A stretch of 64,000 nt of DNA from Flavobacterium dauae. GTDB lineage: Bacteria > Bacteroidota > Bacteroidia > Flavobacteriales > Flavobacteriaceae. The translations under genes were made by a program, and so were the position numbers. Of the stretch, positions 1 through 10,286 are shown piece after piece; the stretch's first letter is position 1; every line of letters begins with the position of its first letter. The notes beneath the pieces are model-generated. The model was given only the letters and a program-made list of their open reading frames with translations, was not told the DNA's origin and did not search any database. The stretch is from the NCBI RefSeq assembly GCF_004151275.2, contig NZ_CP130821.1:2046001-2110000 (forward strand), written 5' to 3'.

Positions 1-2530
1 CTTCTATACGCACCCAAATCGTTTGCGGGTTACTTGTATTTTGAAACTGCGTCGGATCTGCTATCCAATTGGTATTACTGTCGGCTAATGTCTTACTGGT
101 AAAATAACGGATCTGATAGGTACTTTGCGTCGTTTGAGCTGCTATCAATAAGCTATCCTGACTTGTTAAATCAAACAACGTTGATTCATCCTGGGTATTA
201 CCTAAAACATCGCACTCTACAATTTTTGGTAAGGTTGACGGTAATTTTGGTGGTACTACCAACTGGAAGGTAATCGGGTAAACAGCATAACATTCTGTTG
301 ATGGATCCTCTACTCTGATCCAGACCGTAGGGTTAGTTGGATCTAGGTTGTTGTATGCTACCTGATTGGTAATACTATTAACATCGTTTTCTGCATCTGA
401 TTGGGTTTCATAGAATTTAAAGCTATAATTAATACCCGTAGCATCTACTAAATCTTTACCATATAAATATAGGTTAATGGTACCAAAGCCTGTATCGCTA
501 CAGATTACATAAGGTGTTGTTGGCACATTAAGTACCGGGTTGGCTTTAACTTCTAATTTTAACGTGGTTACCACAAAACATCCCGTACTTGCGTTTGAAA
601 CACGTACATAAATCGTTTGAACGTTTGGTGATACGTTTTGATATTGGTTTGCTAGTGGATTAATCCCTGCCTGTGCATCGGAATTGGTATAGTGGAACGT
701 TACATCCAATCCTTGCTGCGTTCCTACTATCGATGCTTTTTGGCTGGCTAAATCAAATACCTCAAAGCCATTGCTGTTAGCGTCACATAATGTATAAACA
801 GGTAGTGGATTTGCGACAACAGGCATAGCTACTAACTCTAACTCTATCTTTGTTACTACAAAACAACCCGTGGTGTTATCTGTTACCCGAGCATAAACCG
901 TTGTTGCTGTATTGGTGGAAAAACTTGTAGGGTTGCCTATTACTCCGGTTCCTGACATAGCCGCACTTGAGCTTATATGGTATGTTACCGTATAATTCGC
1001 CGCATTTAAACCTGCCAACATCGTGGTTTCGTTGCTGCGTAAATTAACGGTCTCTACTCCGTCGTTACCCGTATCGCATACTTTTAAGCTACGGATTGGT
1101 GTGATAGCCGGGGATTTATTTACTATTAATACTAAAGGAACTGTATTATAACAGCTTGAGTTGGTAAATCCTACACGTACATAAATAGTTTGCTGATCTT
1201 TTACTTTATTTATATAGGCTCCGGTATTGACTATCGCATTCACATTGGCATCTGCATCGTTTTGCGTTTCGTGGAACGTTACCACAGAATTAGCAGGTAA
1301 GGGATTGCCGGCTATCAAAACTCTGGTTACATCTAAATTGAATTCCCCGAAACCGTCATTATTTAAGTCACAATACGTTAATGGTGCTATGCTGTTGGCT
1401 AAAGGCGTGTTGATGATCTGCAACTGTAAAGGCACTACTTTAAAACAGTCGCCAGATAAATTGCGTACCCGTACATAAATTGTTCCTGCTGAGCCCGTAT
1501 AATTTGCAGGTAACATTAAAGCGGTATTACCTACCTGGGCATCTTGCTGGGTACTGTAAAACTCTAATGAAACTCCTACCGGGGTTACAGGAATGGTATG
1601 ATAAGCTAAGTTTAAATCAAAATCGGCTAATCCGCTTGACCCTTTTTCACAGGCTGTGATAGGTAAAACAGGTGATTGCGTTAAGGGCAATAAATATCTA
1701 TATAAATAGAACGAGCCGACTCCGTAAGACAACGGATTGCTGTCATTAGTAACACGTACCCAGATACGTTCGCCGTTGGCTCCGTTATAGGTTGCCAAAC
1801 TACCTGTAGGTATTGCGTTTTGACCTGATGTTGCATCGGCATTATTCAAGTGGTACGTAACTGTGTAACCTACGGCATTATTGTAAACCAAAGGCGTTTG
1901 AACTGTTAAATCAAATGTCTGAACGCTGTCGCCTTCACAAAGGGTTAAATCTGACAAGGGGTTTAATGAAAGAACACAGTTCATAAAATCCAATGTGAAC
2001 GAACTTATATAAGGACACGGATTGTTCAACTCATAAGCGCGTACCCAAATTGTAACAGGTACCTGTGCATTGTTTGACAACATATACACACTAGGAATAG
2101 AGTTAACATCATCCTCTGCATCTTGCTGACTGGTATAAAATTTAAACAAAATATCAGGATTGCTCGTAACATTTGAAACGGCATCAGTCAAATCAAATCG
2201 TGTCTCTGCTCCAGCATTAGGACATACCGTTAAATTCTGAGGTGGACTGATTGTTACGTAATCGTGAAACTCAATACGCACGGGATCTGACACAAAATCG
2301 CAAGCTACACCTGGAACAAAAGCCTTTACGTAATAATCCCCTGTTTCGGTTACCGTAAGCGTCGCTCCGGTCTGACCGGGAATCTTAACTCCGTCTTTAT
2401 ACCACTCAAAGGTAAATAACAAAGGATCTAACCCTGCCTCTAAAGTATAACTGTCACCTACACACAAACCTTCGCCGTTTTCTATCAATACAGGATTTCC
2501 TAAATCTAAATTACCTATATTAAAACTGCC
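1..2530. repeat. Long direct repeat, unit 1 (adhesin repeat region)
   Basis: This stretch matches 5563-8095 at an offset of 5562 bases. From 1 to about 2290 I see no difference in the lines I compared. A block at about 2291-2340 is clearly divergent and shifts the offset to 5565, after which similarity resumes with scattered substitutions to about 2530. The left limit is the window edge, so the repeat may be longer. Confidence 0.9.
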
Positions 2531-3391
2531 TCCTTCAATAAAAACAGCTGAATCTAATGATGCGTCTCCTCTATCTTGAATTACCATTTTAATATGGTAT
2601 TTAGTAAACGGTGTTACAGTAGATTCGGCAACCATTTTTACCGTTTGCCCATTAAAGTTAATTGCATTTGTAGTACTTCCTGCATTATAGCTATCAAAAT
2701 AAGTTTCATTCATTGAAGCCGGATTTCCATCATCACAGACACCATTATTACCATTATTATAAGCTGCATCTCTAATGGTTGTTACAGAAATAGGTAGCGT
2801 TGTATTTGGGACTAATGCTAAATTTGTAGTAGTACCAGAAACTGTATTAGTTAAGAAAAATGCAAACGCATCAGAATAATTACATTGATAAGTACCATAT
2901 TCTTCAGATGCAAATATGAAATTAAAACTCATACCACTAGTAAAAGGGACAAAGTCAAACTCTAAAATGGTTGCATTATGATAGTCATCCGTATTACCTA
3001 ATACATTATGCATATAGGTAGTTAACTCTAGGTCATCAGGCCAATCATCCTGTGTACCATCACTTGATCCTCCATTTACACCTCGAGGTCCTACTGTATT
3101 AATCGCTTTTCCACTACTTAAAACAATCCCATCCGCCATATCAAGACTAGAGTTAGAATTTTGAAAATATCCAATTCCATTCGATTTATCTCCTGTAGGG
3201 AAACTACTTCCTGTTATCCACTGTACATTAGTTATCTGTGCACAGGGCGTTTTAATTAGGACTTCTTTTACCAACTGTTCTGGTGTATATGCTGTAGTAC
3301 TTACAGTTATTGGCTGTGAAAAACCAACAAAACACGAAAACAAAAAGAGAATCAATAAATTATTTTTCTGTAGATTCATTCTTTTTTTCAT
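1..3391 (-). CDS. Giant T9SS-type adhesin with choice-of-anchor L domain, copy 1 (partial, 3' end outside window)
   Basis: The reading frame opens at an ATG at 3391 and runs without a stop to the window edge, so the C-terminus is missing. The N-terminus is a signal peptide (Lys/Arg start, a Leu/Phe-rich core, ending near FVGFSQ). It is followed by about 270 residues resembling the choice-of-anchor L domain found at the start of many Bacteroidota surface proteins, then an Ig-like segment and a series of roughly 85-95 residue repeats with the pattern C(D/E)...G...FDL...DA...IWVRV/IYVRV...C. The next gene has the same architecture and ends in a type B sorting domain, so secretion through type IX and attachment at the cell surface are inferred here too. 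The repeat region is nearly identical to that gene at DNA level, while the N-terminal domain has diverged. The ligand cannot be told from sequence. Confidence 0.85.
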   Translation of the reverse strand, partial: MKKRMNLQKNNLLILFLFSCFVGFSQPITVSTTAYTPEQLVKEVLIKTPCAQITNVQWITGSSFPTGDKSNGIGYFQNSNSSLDMADGIVLSSGKAINTVGPRGVNGGSSDGTQDDWPDDLELTTYMHNVLGNTDDYHNATILEFDFVPFTSGMSFNFIFASEEYGTYQCNYSDAFAFFLTNTVSGTTTNLALVPNTTLPISVTTIRDAAYNNGNNGVCDDGNPASMNETYFDSYNAGSTTNAINFNGQTVKMVAESTVTPFTKYHIKMVIQDRGDASLDSAVFIEGGSFNIGNLDLGNPVLIENGEGLCVGDSYTLEAGLDPLLFTFEWYKDGVKIPGQTGATLTVTETGDYYVKAFVPGVACDFVSDPVRIEFHDYVTISPPQNLTVCPNAGAETRFDLTDAVSNVTSNPDILFKFYTSQQDAEDDVNSIPSVYMLSNNAQVPVTIWVRAYELNNPCPYISSFTLDFMNCVLSLNPLSDLTLCEGDSVQTFDLTVQTPLVYNNAVGYTVTYHLNNADATSGQNAIPTGSLATYNGANGERIWVRVTNDSNPLSYGVGSFYLYRYLLPLTQSPVLPITACEKGSSGLADFDLNLAYHTIPVTPVGVSLEFYSTQQDAQVGNTALMLPANYTGSAGTIYVRVRNLSGDCFKVVPLQLQIINTPLANSIAPLTYCDLNNDGFGEFNLDVTRVLIAGNPLPANSVVTFHETQNDADANVNAIVNTGAYINKVKDQQTIYVRVGFTNSSCYNTVPLVLIVNKSPAITPIRSLKVCDTGNDGVETVNLRSNETTMLAGLNAANYTVTYHISSSAAMSGTGVIGNPTSFSTNTATTVYARVTDNTTGCFVVTKIELELVAMPVVANPLPVYTLCDANSNGFEVFDLASQKASIVGTQQGLDVTFHYTNSDAQAGINPLANQYQNVSPNVQTIYVRVSNASTGCFVVTTLKLEVKANPVLNVPTTPYVICSDTGFGTINLYLYGKDLVDATGINYSFKFYETQSDAENDVNSITNQVAYNNLDPTNPTVWIRVEDPSTECYAVYPITFQLVVPPKLPSTLPKIVECDVLGNTQDESTLFDLTSQDSLLIAAQTTQSTYQIRYFTSKTLADSNTNWIADPTQFQNTSNPQTIWVRIE

Positions 3392-3518
3392 ATTATAAAA
3401 ATATTTGCTGCAAAATAATATTTTTTTGACACATATGCTAACTTTTTAAACAAAGTTATTTATCATAAAATTAACATTCTTCTAAAACATTCAAAATCAT
3501 TTTATATTCTTTTTTTAT

Positions 3519-3552
3519 AAAAAAACAGGAAGCAAATTGCTTCCTGTTTTTT
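3519..3552 (-). terminator. Rho-independent terminator of the complete adhesin gene
   Basis: A 10-bp perfect stem (ACAGGAAGCA paired with TGCTTCCTGT) is flanked by A and T runs on both sides, so it could act in both directions. It lies directly after the stop of the minus-strand adhesin at 3563. Confidence 0.8.
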
Positions 3553-3562
3553 GTTTAGTTAA

Positions 3563-6500
3563 TTATCGTTTTAACGAGAAGTGTCCTGTTACTTCTTTGC
3601 TTAATCCTGTTTTTGGATCTAAGTATTCTGCTTTGAACCAGTAGTCGGTTGATGGCAGTGGTTTACCGTTAAAGGTCCCGTCCCATCCTTCGCCTGCCGG
3701 GCTTAACTGTTTGATTAGTTTTCCAAAGCGGTCAAAGATATAAATCTTAGAGTCGGGCTGGTTTTTCAACGACCAAATGTTCCACGTATCGTTGTATCCA
3801 TCGTTATTCGGGGTAAAGTATTTTGGATAATCCATTACCGTAACTACTTTACTTGCTATACATGGTTCGTTCTCTATTCGTACATAAACGGTGTGTTCGC
3901 CAGGTGTTACATCTAAGAAAACATTGGATTCTTGCCAATTACCTTCATCTAATTTATATTCTAGCAACACGCCTGCTCCTGCATAAGCTATTACTTCAAT
4001 GGCATTGGTATCGCCAAAGCTATCGGTTAGCTTAACTTCGTCAATCGTTATGCTTGGGGCTTCATCTACTGTTGCTGTACGGGTGGTTGTACATCCGTTA
4101 GGTCCTGTTACAACTACTCTGTAAGAACCGCCGCGTTTAGCAAATAATCTACTACCGCCGTCTAATACCTCTGCCACATCTGGTGTTAGAGGCTGACCGT
4201 TTCTTGTCCAATCAAACGTATAGCCGCTATCGGTTACTCCCGTATCAAGGTAATGTCCGCTGGTTATTGACCACGCATCACGGTATTCATAACAAACCAC
4301 CCCGTCTTCTAATGGTTTTACGATAGGGGCATCTTTTAGATGTACCGTAAAAGTTATCTCACTAGAGCATAATAAATCAGGATTTACATTATGAACGATA
4401 GCACGCAAGACTTCTCCGTTATAAACCTGTACACTGGTTGGATCTTGTATTGTACTTCTATCCCAACGCGCGTAATCTACTTCCAAATCAGGCGTTAACG
4501 GTTGATCTCCTATAATCTCTACATCTAAAATCGTTAAATCAATTAATGAAATGCCGTCATTTACATAATCTGTCTCACAGAATTCCAACAAATTAGCACT
4601 TGGTTGGTAAGCATACACTGCCTGTTCTATCTGTATCCAGAAACTTGCGATATTAAAACAGCCGGTTTCTTTGTTTTCTACCCGTACCCAAATCTCCTGA
4701 CGATCCGGATCCGTGTTTTCAAAGGTATAGGGTAACGGACTTACATTGTCTGTCGCATTTTCTTCACTTGCAAAATATCTTACGATATAGTCTTCCGGAT
4801 CTGCTCCTGCCAAGGCTTGTTCGTCTTTATCGTGTAAATTGAATTTGGTAGATGTAGTTGGCTCATCCATACACGCAGGCAAATTGGTCATCGGTCCCAC
4901 TTTCGGCCATGGATTTACTTTTAATTCCAATGGTACAACTACATAACACCTTTCGTTTGTGTTTGTAAAACTGTTTTCTACTCTAACATAAACAATAGAA
5001 CTTCCGCTCAAAACTCCATCCGGGGCTCCTATATAACTAGGATCCGTTGGGCCTACATGAGCTCCCGTTTCTGAAAAGTAATAGGTATAAGTATAAGTTC
5101 CAAAATTACTTAAATTGCTTTCTGCCTGGGTTAAATCAAAATTTGCTACACCTGAACCAAAGTTATCTTCACATAATTCTAACGGATCAGGTGTCATATT
5201 AGGATCCGGTAAAGGCAATACGCGTACCGTGAGTGAAGTAATGCTTCTACATCCGTATTGGTTAACTACAGAAATATAGATTGTCTGCGGATTTACCTGA
5301 TTTGTAAATTTCTTTGGATTAGTTATGCTTACAAATCCGTTTTCTGCATCCTGTAAGGTTAAATGATAATTAATAACCGCTCCAAATGGTGGCTGACCAT
5401 TAAACAGTTCATACTCTTTAGTGGTTAAGTCAAATTGTGATTTCCCGTCACCCGGTGCCTCATCACATACAATCATTGGTGTAGGCTGACTCAGCACGAA
5501 CGGAGATACCACTTCTATTACAAAACTCATCACACGGGCACAGCTTCCCGGTTTTTCAGTATCTTCTATACGCACCCAAATCGTTTGCGGGTTACTTGTA
5601 TTTTGAAACTGCGTCGGATCTGCTATCCAATTGGTATTACTGTCGGCTAATGTCTTACTGGTAAAATAACGGATCTGATAGGTACTTTGCGTCGTTTGAG
5701 CTGCTATCAATAAGCTATCCTGACTTGTTAAATCAAACAACGTTGATTCATCCTGGGTATTACCTAAAACATCGCACTCTACAATTTTTGGTAAGGTTGA
5801 CGGTAATTTTGGTGGTACTACCAACTGGAAGGTAATCGGGTAAACAGCATAACATTCTGTTGATGGATCCTCTACTCTGATCCAGACCGTAGGGTTAGTT
5901 GGATCTAGGTTGTTGTATGCTACCTGATTGGTAATACTATTAACATCGTTTTCTGCATCTGATTGGGTTTCATAGAATTTAAAGCTATAATTAATACCCG
6001 TAGCATCTACTAAATCTTTACCATATAAATATAGGTTAATGGTACCAAAGCCTGTATCGCTACAGATTACATAAGGTGTTGTTGGCACATTAAGTACCGG
6101 GTTGGCTTTAACTTCTAATTTTAACGTGGTTACCACAAAACATCCCGTACTTGCGTTTGAAACACGTACATAAATCGTTTGAACGTTTGGTGATACGTTT
6201 TGATATTGGTTTGCTAGTGGATTAATCCCTGCCTGTGCATCGGAATTGGTATAGTGGAACGTTACATCCAATCCTTGCTGCGTTCCTACTATCGATGCTT
6301 TTTGGCTGGCTAAATCAAATACCTCAAAGCCATTGCTGTTAGCGTCACATAATGTATAAACAGGTAGTGGATTTGCGACAACAGGCATAGCTACTAACTC
6401 TAACTCTATCTTTGTTACTACAAAACAACCCGTGGTGTTATCTGTTACCCGAGCATAAACCGTTGTTGCTGTATTGGTGGAAAAACTTGTAGGGTTGCCT

Positions 6501-8953
6501 ATTACTCCGGTTCCTGACATAGCCGCACTTGAGCTTATATGGTATGTTACCGTATAATTCGCCGCATTTAAACCTGCCAACATCGTGGTTTCGTTGCTGC
6601 GTAAATTAACGGTCTCTACTCCGTCGTTACCCGTATCGCATACTTTTAAGCTACGGATTGGTGTGATAGCCGGGGATTTATTTACTATTAATACTAAAGG
6701 AACTGTATTATAACAGCTTGAGTTGGTAAATCCTACACGTACATAAATAGTTTGCTGATCTTTTACTTTATTTATATAGGCTCCGGTATTGACTATCGCA
6801 TTCACATTGGCATCTGCATCGTTTTGCGTTTCGTGGAACGTTACCACAGAATTAGCAGGTAAGGGATTGCCGGCTATCAAAACTCTGGTTACATCTAAAT
6901 TGAATTCCCCGAAACCGTCATTATTTAAGTCACAATACGTTAATGGTGCTATGCTGTTGGCTAAAGGCGTGTTGATGATCTGCAACTGTAAAGGCACTAC
7001 TTTAAAACAGTCGCCAGATAAATTGCGTACCCGTACATAAATTGTTCCTGCTGAGCCCGTATAATTTGCAGGTAACATTAAAGCGGTATTACCTACCTGG
7101 GCATCTTGCTGGGTACTGTAAAACTCTAATGAAACTCCTACCGGGGTTACAGGAATGGTATGATAAGCTAAGTTTAAATCAAAATCGGCTAATCCGCTTG
7201 ACCCTTTTTCACAGGCTGTGATAGGTAAAACAGGTGATTGCGTTAAGGGCAATAAATATCTATATAAATAGAACGAGCCGACTCCGTAAGACAACGGATT
7301 GCTGTCATTAGTAACACGTACCCAGATACGTTCGCCGTTGGCTCCGTTATAGGTTGCCAAACTACCTGTAGGTATTGCGTTTTGACCTGATGTTGCATCG
7401 GCATTATTCAAGTGGTACGTAACTGTGTAACCTACGGCATTATTGTAAACCAAAGGCGTTTGAACTGTTAAATCAAATGTCTGAACGCTGTCGCCTTCAC
7501 AAAGGGTTAAATCTGACAAGGGGTTTAATGAAAGAACACAGTTCATAAAATCCAATGTGAACGAACTTATATAAGGACACGGATTGTTCAACTCATAAGC
7601 GCGTACCCAAATTGTAACAGGTACCTGTGCATTGTTTGACAACATATACACACTAGGAATAGAGTTAACATCATCCTCTGCATCTTGCTGACTGGTATAA
7701 AATTTAAACAAAATATCAGGATTGCTCGTAACATTTGAAACGGCATCAGTCAAATCAAATCGTGTCTCTGCTCCAGCATTAGGACATACCGTTAAATTCT
7801 GAGGTGGACTGATTGTTACGTAATCGTGAAACTCAATACGCACGGGATCTGATTCCATCACACACCCTGTTACACTTGGTATAAATCCTTTTACATAATA
7901 ATCACCTGTTTCGGTTACCGTAAGCGTCGCTCCGGTCTGACCGGGAATCTTAACTCCGTCTTTATACCACTCAAAGGTGAATAACAAAGGATCTAACCCT
8001 GCCTCTAAAGTATAACTGTCGCCTACACACAAACCTTCGCCGTTTTCTATCAATACAGGATTTCCTAAATCTAAATTACCTAAATCAAAACTGCCGGATT
8101 TGAAAAATACGGCACTGGTGTGTACGTAGTTTGTACAAAAATCGACAATAGCTAATTTAATCTTATACTTACGACCTACAACTACATTTGCGGTCAATGA
8201 CTGCATTGGAACAGTCACTCCTCCTAAATCAACTGGTGCTGCTAATGCGGGCAAGCTCGCCCCACCAGCACCATAAGCATTATCAAAATATTGAGGATTT
8301 GGATTGGTAGGACATGCTAATCCTGTTTTTGCATTATCGCGTAAAGTATTGATAGAAATAGGATCTGTTGTTCCGGGTATTAAAGCTAAATTTTGTCCCA
8401 CACCAGTTGTTAAATCAATCAGCCAAGCTCCAAACATAGCTCCATTTCCACAATTATATGTGCAGCCATGATAACTATTACTTCCAAACACATATTCAAA
8501 AGTAATGGTATTTTGTACCGGAATAAAATCAAAATCTATAAATGCCGAACGCATATCTTTTTCGGGCGGCCATCCTCCTGCAGCGTTAATCAAATCGTTC
8601 ATATCCTGATCTCCTGTCCAACGAAATTGATTAACATTAGTCATTTTTCCACCAACATATGGACCAGGTACATAACTAGATTTTTCAGTAGAAATAACAA
8701 TACCATCATCAAAAGGAAAAGTACTTCCGTTTCTGTTAAAATAACCCGCTGCCATAATAGCATTAGAACCAGGTGTACCATCCCCATATTGATACCTTAC
8801 ATTGGAAACCAAGTCACACGCTGAATTAACCAAAACCTCTTTTATAAGCTGTTCCGGTGTATAGGTATCATCAACAGTTACATAGTTGTATTGTTGGCTA
8901 AAACCTAAAAAGCTGGTTATTAAAAACAGTATTAATAAATATTTGTTTCTCAT
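3563..8953 (-). CDS. Giant T9SS type B sorting-domain adhesin with choice-of-anchor L domain, copy 2 (1796 aa)
   Basis: A complete secreted protein of 1796 residues. Residues 1-19 form a signal peptide ending in FLGFSQ. Residues of about 35-290 resemble the choice-of-anchor L domain. An Ig-like segment follows at about 300-375. From about 380 to 1560 there are about twelve repeats, each opening with a Cys-Asp type motif and FDL and closing with IWVRV or IYVRV and a Cys. A PKD/Ig-like stretch follows. Residues of about 1709-1796 are a gliding-motility-type C-terminal (type B) sorting domain with FTPNNDGYND, FDRFGK and GWDG motifs. Such domains direct export through the type IX system and anchoring at the surface. 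An adhesin or matrix role is inferred. It lies directly downstream of nothing co-transcribed and has its own terminator. A TAnnTTTG box (9012-9019, minus strand) precedes it without a matching -33 element. Confidence 0.92.
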   Translation of the reverse strand: MRNKYLLILFLITSFLGFSQQYNYVTVDDTYTPEQLIKEVLVNSACDLVSNVRYQYGDGTPGSNAIMAAGYFNRNGSTFPFDDGIVISTEKSSYVPGPYVGGKMTNVNQFRWTGDQDMNDLINAAGGWPPEKDMRSAFIDFDFIPVQNTITFEYVFGSNSYHGCTYNCGNGAMFGAWLIDLTTGVGQNLALIPGTTDPISINTLRDNAKTGLACPTNPNPQYFDNAYGAGGASLPALAAPVDLGGVTVPMQSLTANVVVGRKYKIKLAIVDFCTNYVHTSAVFFKSGSFDLGNLDLGNPVLIENGEGLCVGDSYTLEAGLDPLLFTFEWYKDGVKIPGQTGATLTVTETGDYYVKGFIPSVTGCVMESDPVRIEFHDYVTISPPQNLTVCPNAGAETRFDLTDAVSNVTSNPDILFKFYTSQQDAEDDVNSIPSVYMLSNNAQVPVTIWVRAYELNNPCPYISSFTLDFMNCVLSLNPLSDLTLCEGDSVQTFDLTVQTPLVYNNAVGYTVTYHLNNADATSGQNAIPTGSLATYNGANGERIWVRVTNDSNPLSYGVGSFYLYRYLLPLTQSPVLPITACEKGSSGLADFDLNLAYHTIPVTPVGVSLEFYSTQQDAQVGNTALMLPANYTGSAGTIYVRVRNLSGDCFKVVPLQLQIINTPLANSIAPLTYCDLNNDGFGEFNLDVTRVLIAGNPLPANSVVTFHETQNDADANVNAIVNTGAYINKVKDQQTIYVRVGFTNSSCYNTVPLVLIVNKSPAITPIRSLKVCDTGNDGVETVNLRSNETTMLAGLNAANYTVTYHISSSAAMSGTGVIGNPTSFSTNTATTVYARVTDNTTGCFVVTKIELELVAMPVVANPLPVYTLCDANSNGFEVFDLASQKASIVGTQQGLDVTFHYTNSDAQAGINPLANQYQNVSPNVQTIYVRVSNASTGCFVVTTLKLEVKANPVLNVPTTPYVICSDTGFGTINLYLYGKDLVDATGINYSFKFYETQSDAENDVNSITNQVAYNNLDPTNPTVWIRVEDPSTECYAVYPITFQLVVPPKLPSTLPKIVECDVLGNTQDESTLFDLTSQDSLLIAAQTTQSTYQIRYFTSKTLADSNTNWIADPTQFQNTSNPQTIWVRIEDTEKPGSCARVMSFVIEVVSPFVLSQPTPMIVCDEAPGDGKSQFDLTTKEYELFNGQPPFGAVINYHLTLQDAENGFVSITNPKKFTNQVNPQTIYISVVNQYGCRSITSLTVRVLPLPDPNMTPDPLELCEDNFGSGVANFDLTQAESNLSNFGTYTYTYYFSETGAHVGPTDPSYIGAPDGVLSGSSIVYVRVENSFTNTNERCYVVVPLELKVNPWPKVGPMTNLPACMDEPTTSTKFNLHDKDEQALAGADPEDYIVRYFASEENATDNVSPLPYTFENTDPDRQEIWVRVENKETGCFNIASFWIQIEQAVYAYQPSANLLEFCETDYVNDGISLIDLTILDVEIIGDQPLTPDLEVDYARWDRSTIQDPTSVQVYNGEVLRAIVHNVNPDLLCSSEITFTVHLKDAPIVKPLEDGVVCYEYRDAWSITSGHYLDTGVTDSGYTFDWTRNGQPLTPDVAEVLDGGSRLFAKRGGSYRVVVTGPNGCTTTRTATVDEAPSITIDEVKLTDSFGDTNAIEVIAYAGAGVLLEYKLDEGNWQESNVFLDVTPGEHTVYVRIENEPCIASKVVTVMDYPKYFTPNNDGYNDTWNIWSLKNQPDSKIYIFDRFGKLIKQLSPAGEGWDGTFNGKPLPSTDYWFKAEYLDPKTGLSKEVTGHFSLKR
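5563..8095. repeat. Long direct repeat, unit 2 (adhesin repeat region)
   Basis: Second copy of the 2.5 kb direct repeat starting at position 1. It lies inside the complete adhesin gene and encodes its Ig-like segment and roughly the first eight repeats. The similarity ends just inside the N-terminal anchor domain, where the two genes become different. Confidence 0.9.
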
Positions 8954-9193
8954 AGTTATTCTTAAGAATTATGTATATGCGTTAATCTGTATAAAAAAAT
9001 TGAAATTTACACAAATTTAAGAAACTATTAAGTTTTTTTTGGAAAAAATTTTAAACAAAGCAAACTTTAACAATTTCTCAAACTAGCTTTACCTTCTTTT
9101 ATATCGATAATTTCTTATCATATTATTAATAAAAAATGTTTTCTTATTGCAATTCACTATATTTGCACTCTATTAAAATTAAATGAATATACT

Positions 9194-9865
9194 ATGTGTA
9201 AATCTGATGCCTTGCACGATGAAATTGGCAACAACCACATTGGCACAAGCGATTATACGCCTTTAAAAGCAAGCGCTTTTGATATAAGTGACGACGAAAA
9301 AATTGAATTGATTAAAAAAGATGTTGAAAATATACTGAACACTTTAGGAATGGATTTAACCGACGACAGTTTAAAAGGTACTCCAAACCGCGTGGCTAAA
9401 ATGTTTGTTAAAGAAATTTTTGGCGGCTTAAATCCTGCTAAAAAACCCTCTTCGTCAACTTTTGACAATAAATATAAGTATGGTGAAATGCTGGTTGAAA
9501 AAAACATTGTAGTTTATTCTACCTGCGAACATCACTTATTACCTATTGTTGGCCGTGCACACGTGGCATACATTTCAAACGGAAAAGTGGTTGGCTTGTC
9601 AAAAATGAACCGCATTGTTGATTATTATGCAAAACGTCCGCAGGTACAAGAGCGTTTAACCATTCAAATTGTTGAAGAGTTAAAACGTGTATTAAATACT
9701 GAAGATGTTGCTTGTGTAATAGATGCTAAACACCTTTGTGTAAATTCACGTGGTATCCGCGATATTGAAAGTTCAACTGTTACTGCAGAATACAGTGGTG
9801 CATTTAAAAACGAAAATACTCGTAAAGAATTCCTAAATTATATTCAGTTAGAAACAAAATTTTGA
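9194..9865 (+). CDS. folE: GTP cyclohydrolase I
   Basis: Converts GTP to 7,8-dihydroneopterin triphosphate, the first step of folate and pterin synthesis. The 223-residue length fits the family. The zinc ligands are recognisable: Cys111 and His114 in CEHHLLP and Cys182 in HLCVNSRG. The signature GLSKMNRIVDYYAKRPQVQE is intact. The N-terminal 35 residues are a variable extension. Translation from the ATG at 9194 is chosen because an extended -7 box of the Bacteroidota type (TATATTTG, 9158-9165) lies about 30 bases upstream. I find no TTG at the right distance for a -33 element. The gene stands before a four-helix bundle gene and cysS on the same strand. Confidence 0.97.
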   Translation: MCKSDALHDEIGNNHIGTSDYTPLKASAFDISDDEKIELIKKDVENILNTLGMDLTDDSLKGTPNRVAKMFVKEIFGGLNPAKKPSSSTFDNKYKYGEMLVEKNIVVYSTCEHHLLPIVGRAHVAYISNGKVVGLSKMNRIVDYYAKRPQVQERLTIQIVEELKRVLNTEDVACVIDAKHLCVNSRGIRDIESSTVTAEYSGAFKNENTRKEFLNYIQLETKF

Positions 9866-9903
9866 TTATTTGTTTAATTGTTAATTTGTAAAATCGTTCA
9901 AAA

Positions 9904-10275
9904 ATGGGATATGTTTTTTCATTTGAAAAATTAGAAGTTTGGAAAAACGCTAAAAATTTCATTTTGGATATTTATGAATTAGTAAAGAAATACCCTAAAG
10001 AAGAAATATACGGATTGAGTTCTCAAATAAAAAGAAGTTCGTCTTCTATTGCAACAAATATTGCTGAAGGTACTTCGAGAAATACTAAAAAAGACAAAGC
10101 TCATTTTTTAACGATCGCTTATTCTTCTGCAATGGAGATAATAAATCACTTAATAATTAGCAGAGAATTAAACTATATTTCAGAAATAGAATATTGTATT
10201 TTGAGGGAACAAATAGAGAAAATTTGTAATCAAATCAACAGCCTAAGAAAATACGTATTATCACAAAACGACTAA
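9904..10275 (+). CDS. Four-helix bundle protein (S23/23S rRNA intervening-sequence family)
   Basis: A 123-residue protein with the features of the four-helix bundle family first found inside 23S rRNA intervening sequences: [13 protein letters not shown] near the start, [19 protein letters not shown] in the second helix, and a long helical C-terminal half. Function is unknown; homologues form pentameric helical bundles. Here it is not in an rRNA but sits alone between folE (38 bases upstream) and cysS (11 bases downstream). The bases before its start and before the cysS start resemble each other (AATCGTTCAAAAATG and AACGATTCAACAATG), which may be a trace of insertion. Confidence 0.9.
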   Translation: MGYVFSFEKLEVWKNAKNFILDIYELVKKYPKEEIYGLSSQIKRSSSSIATNIAEGTSRNTKKDKAHFLTIAYSSAMEIINHLIISRELNYISEIEYCILREQIEKICNQINSLRKYVLSQND

Positions 10276-10286
10276 ACGATTCAACA

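Noticed and set aside
1227..1478. Plus-strand 83-codon frame, repeated identically at 6789-7040
   Set aside because: Both are antisense to the adhesin repeat coding frame and are identical only because the adhesins are identical.
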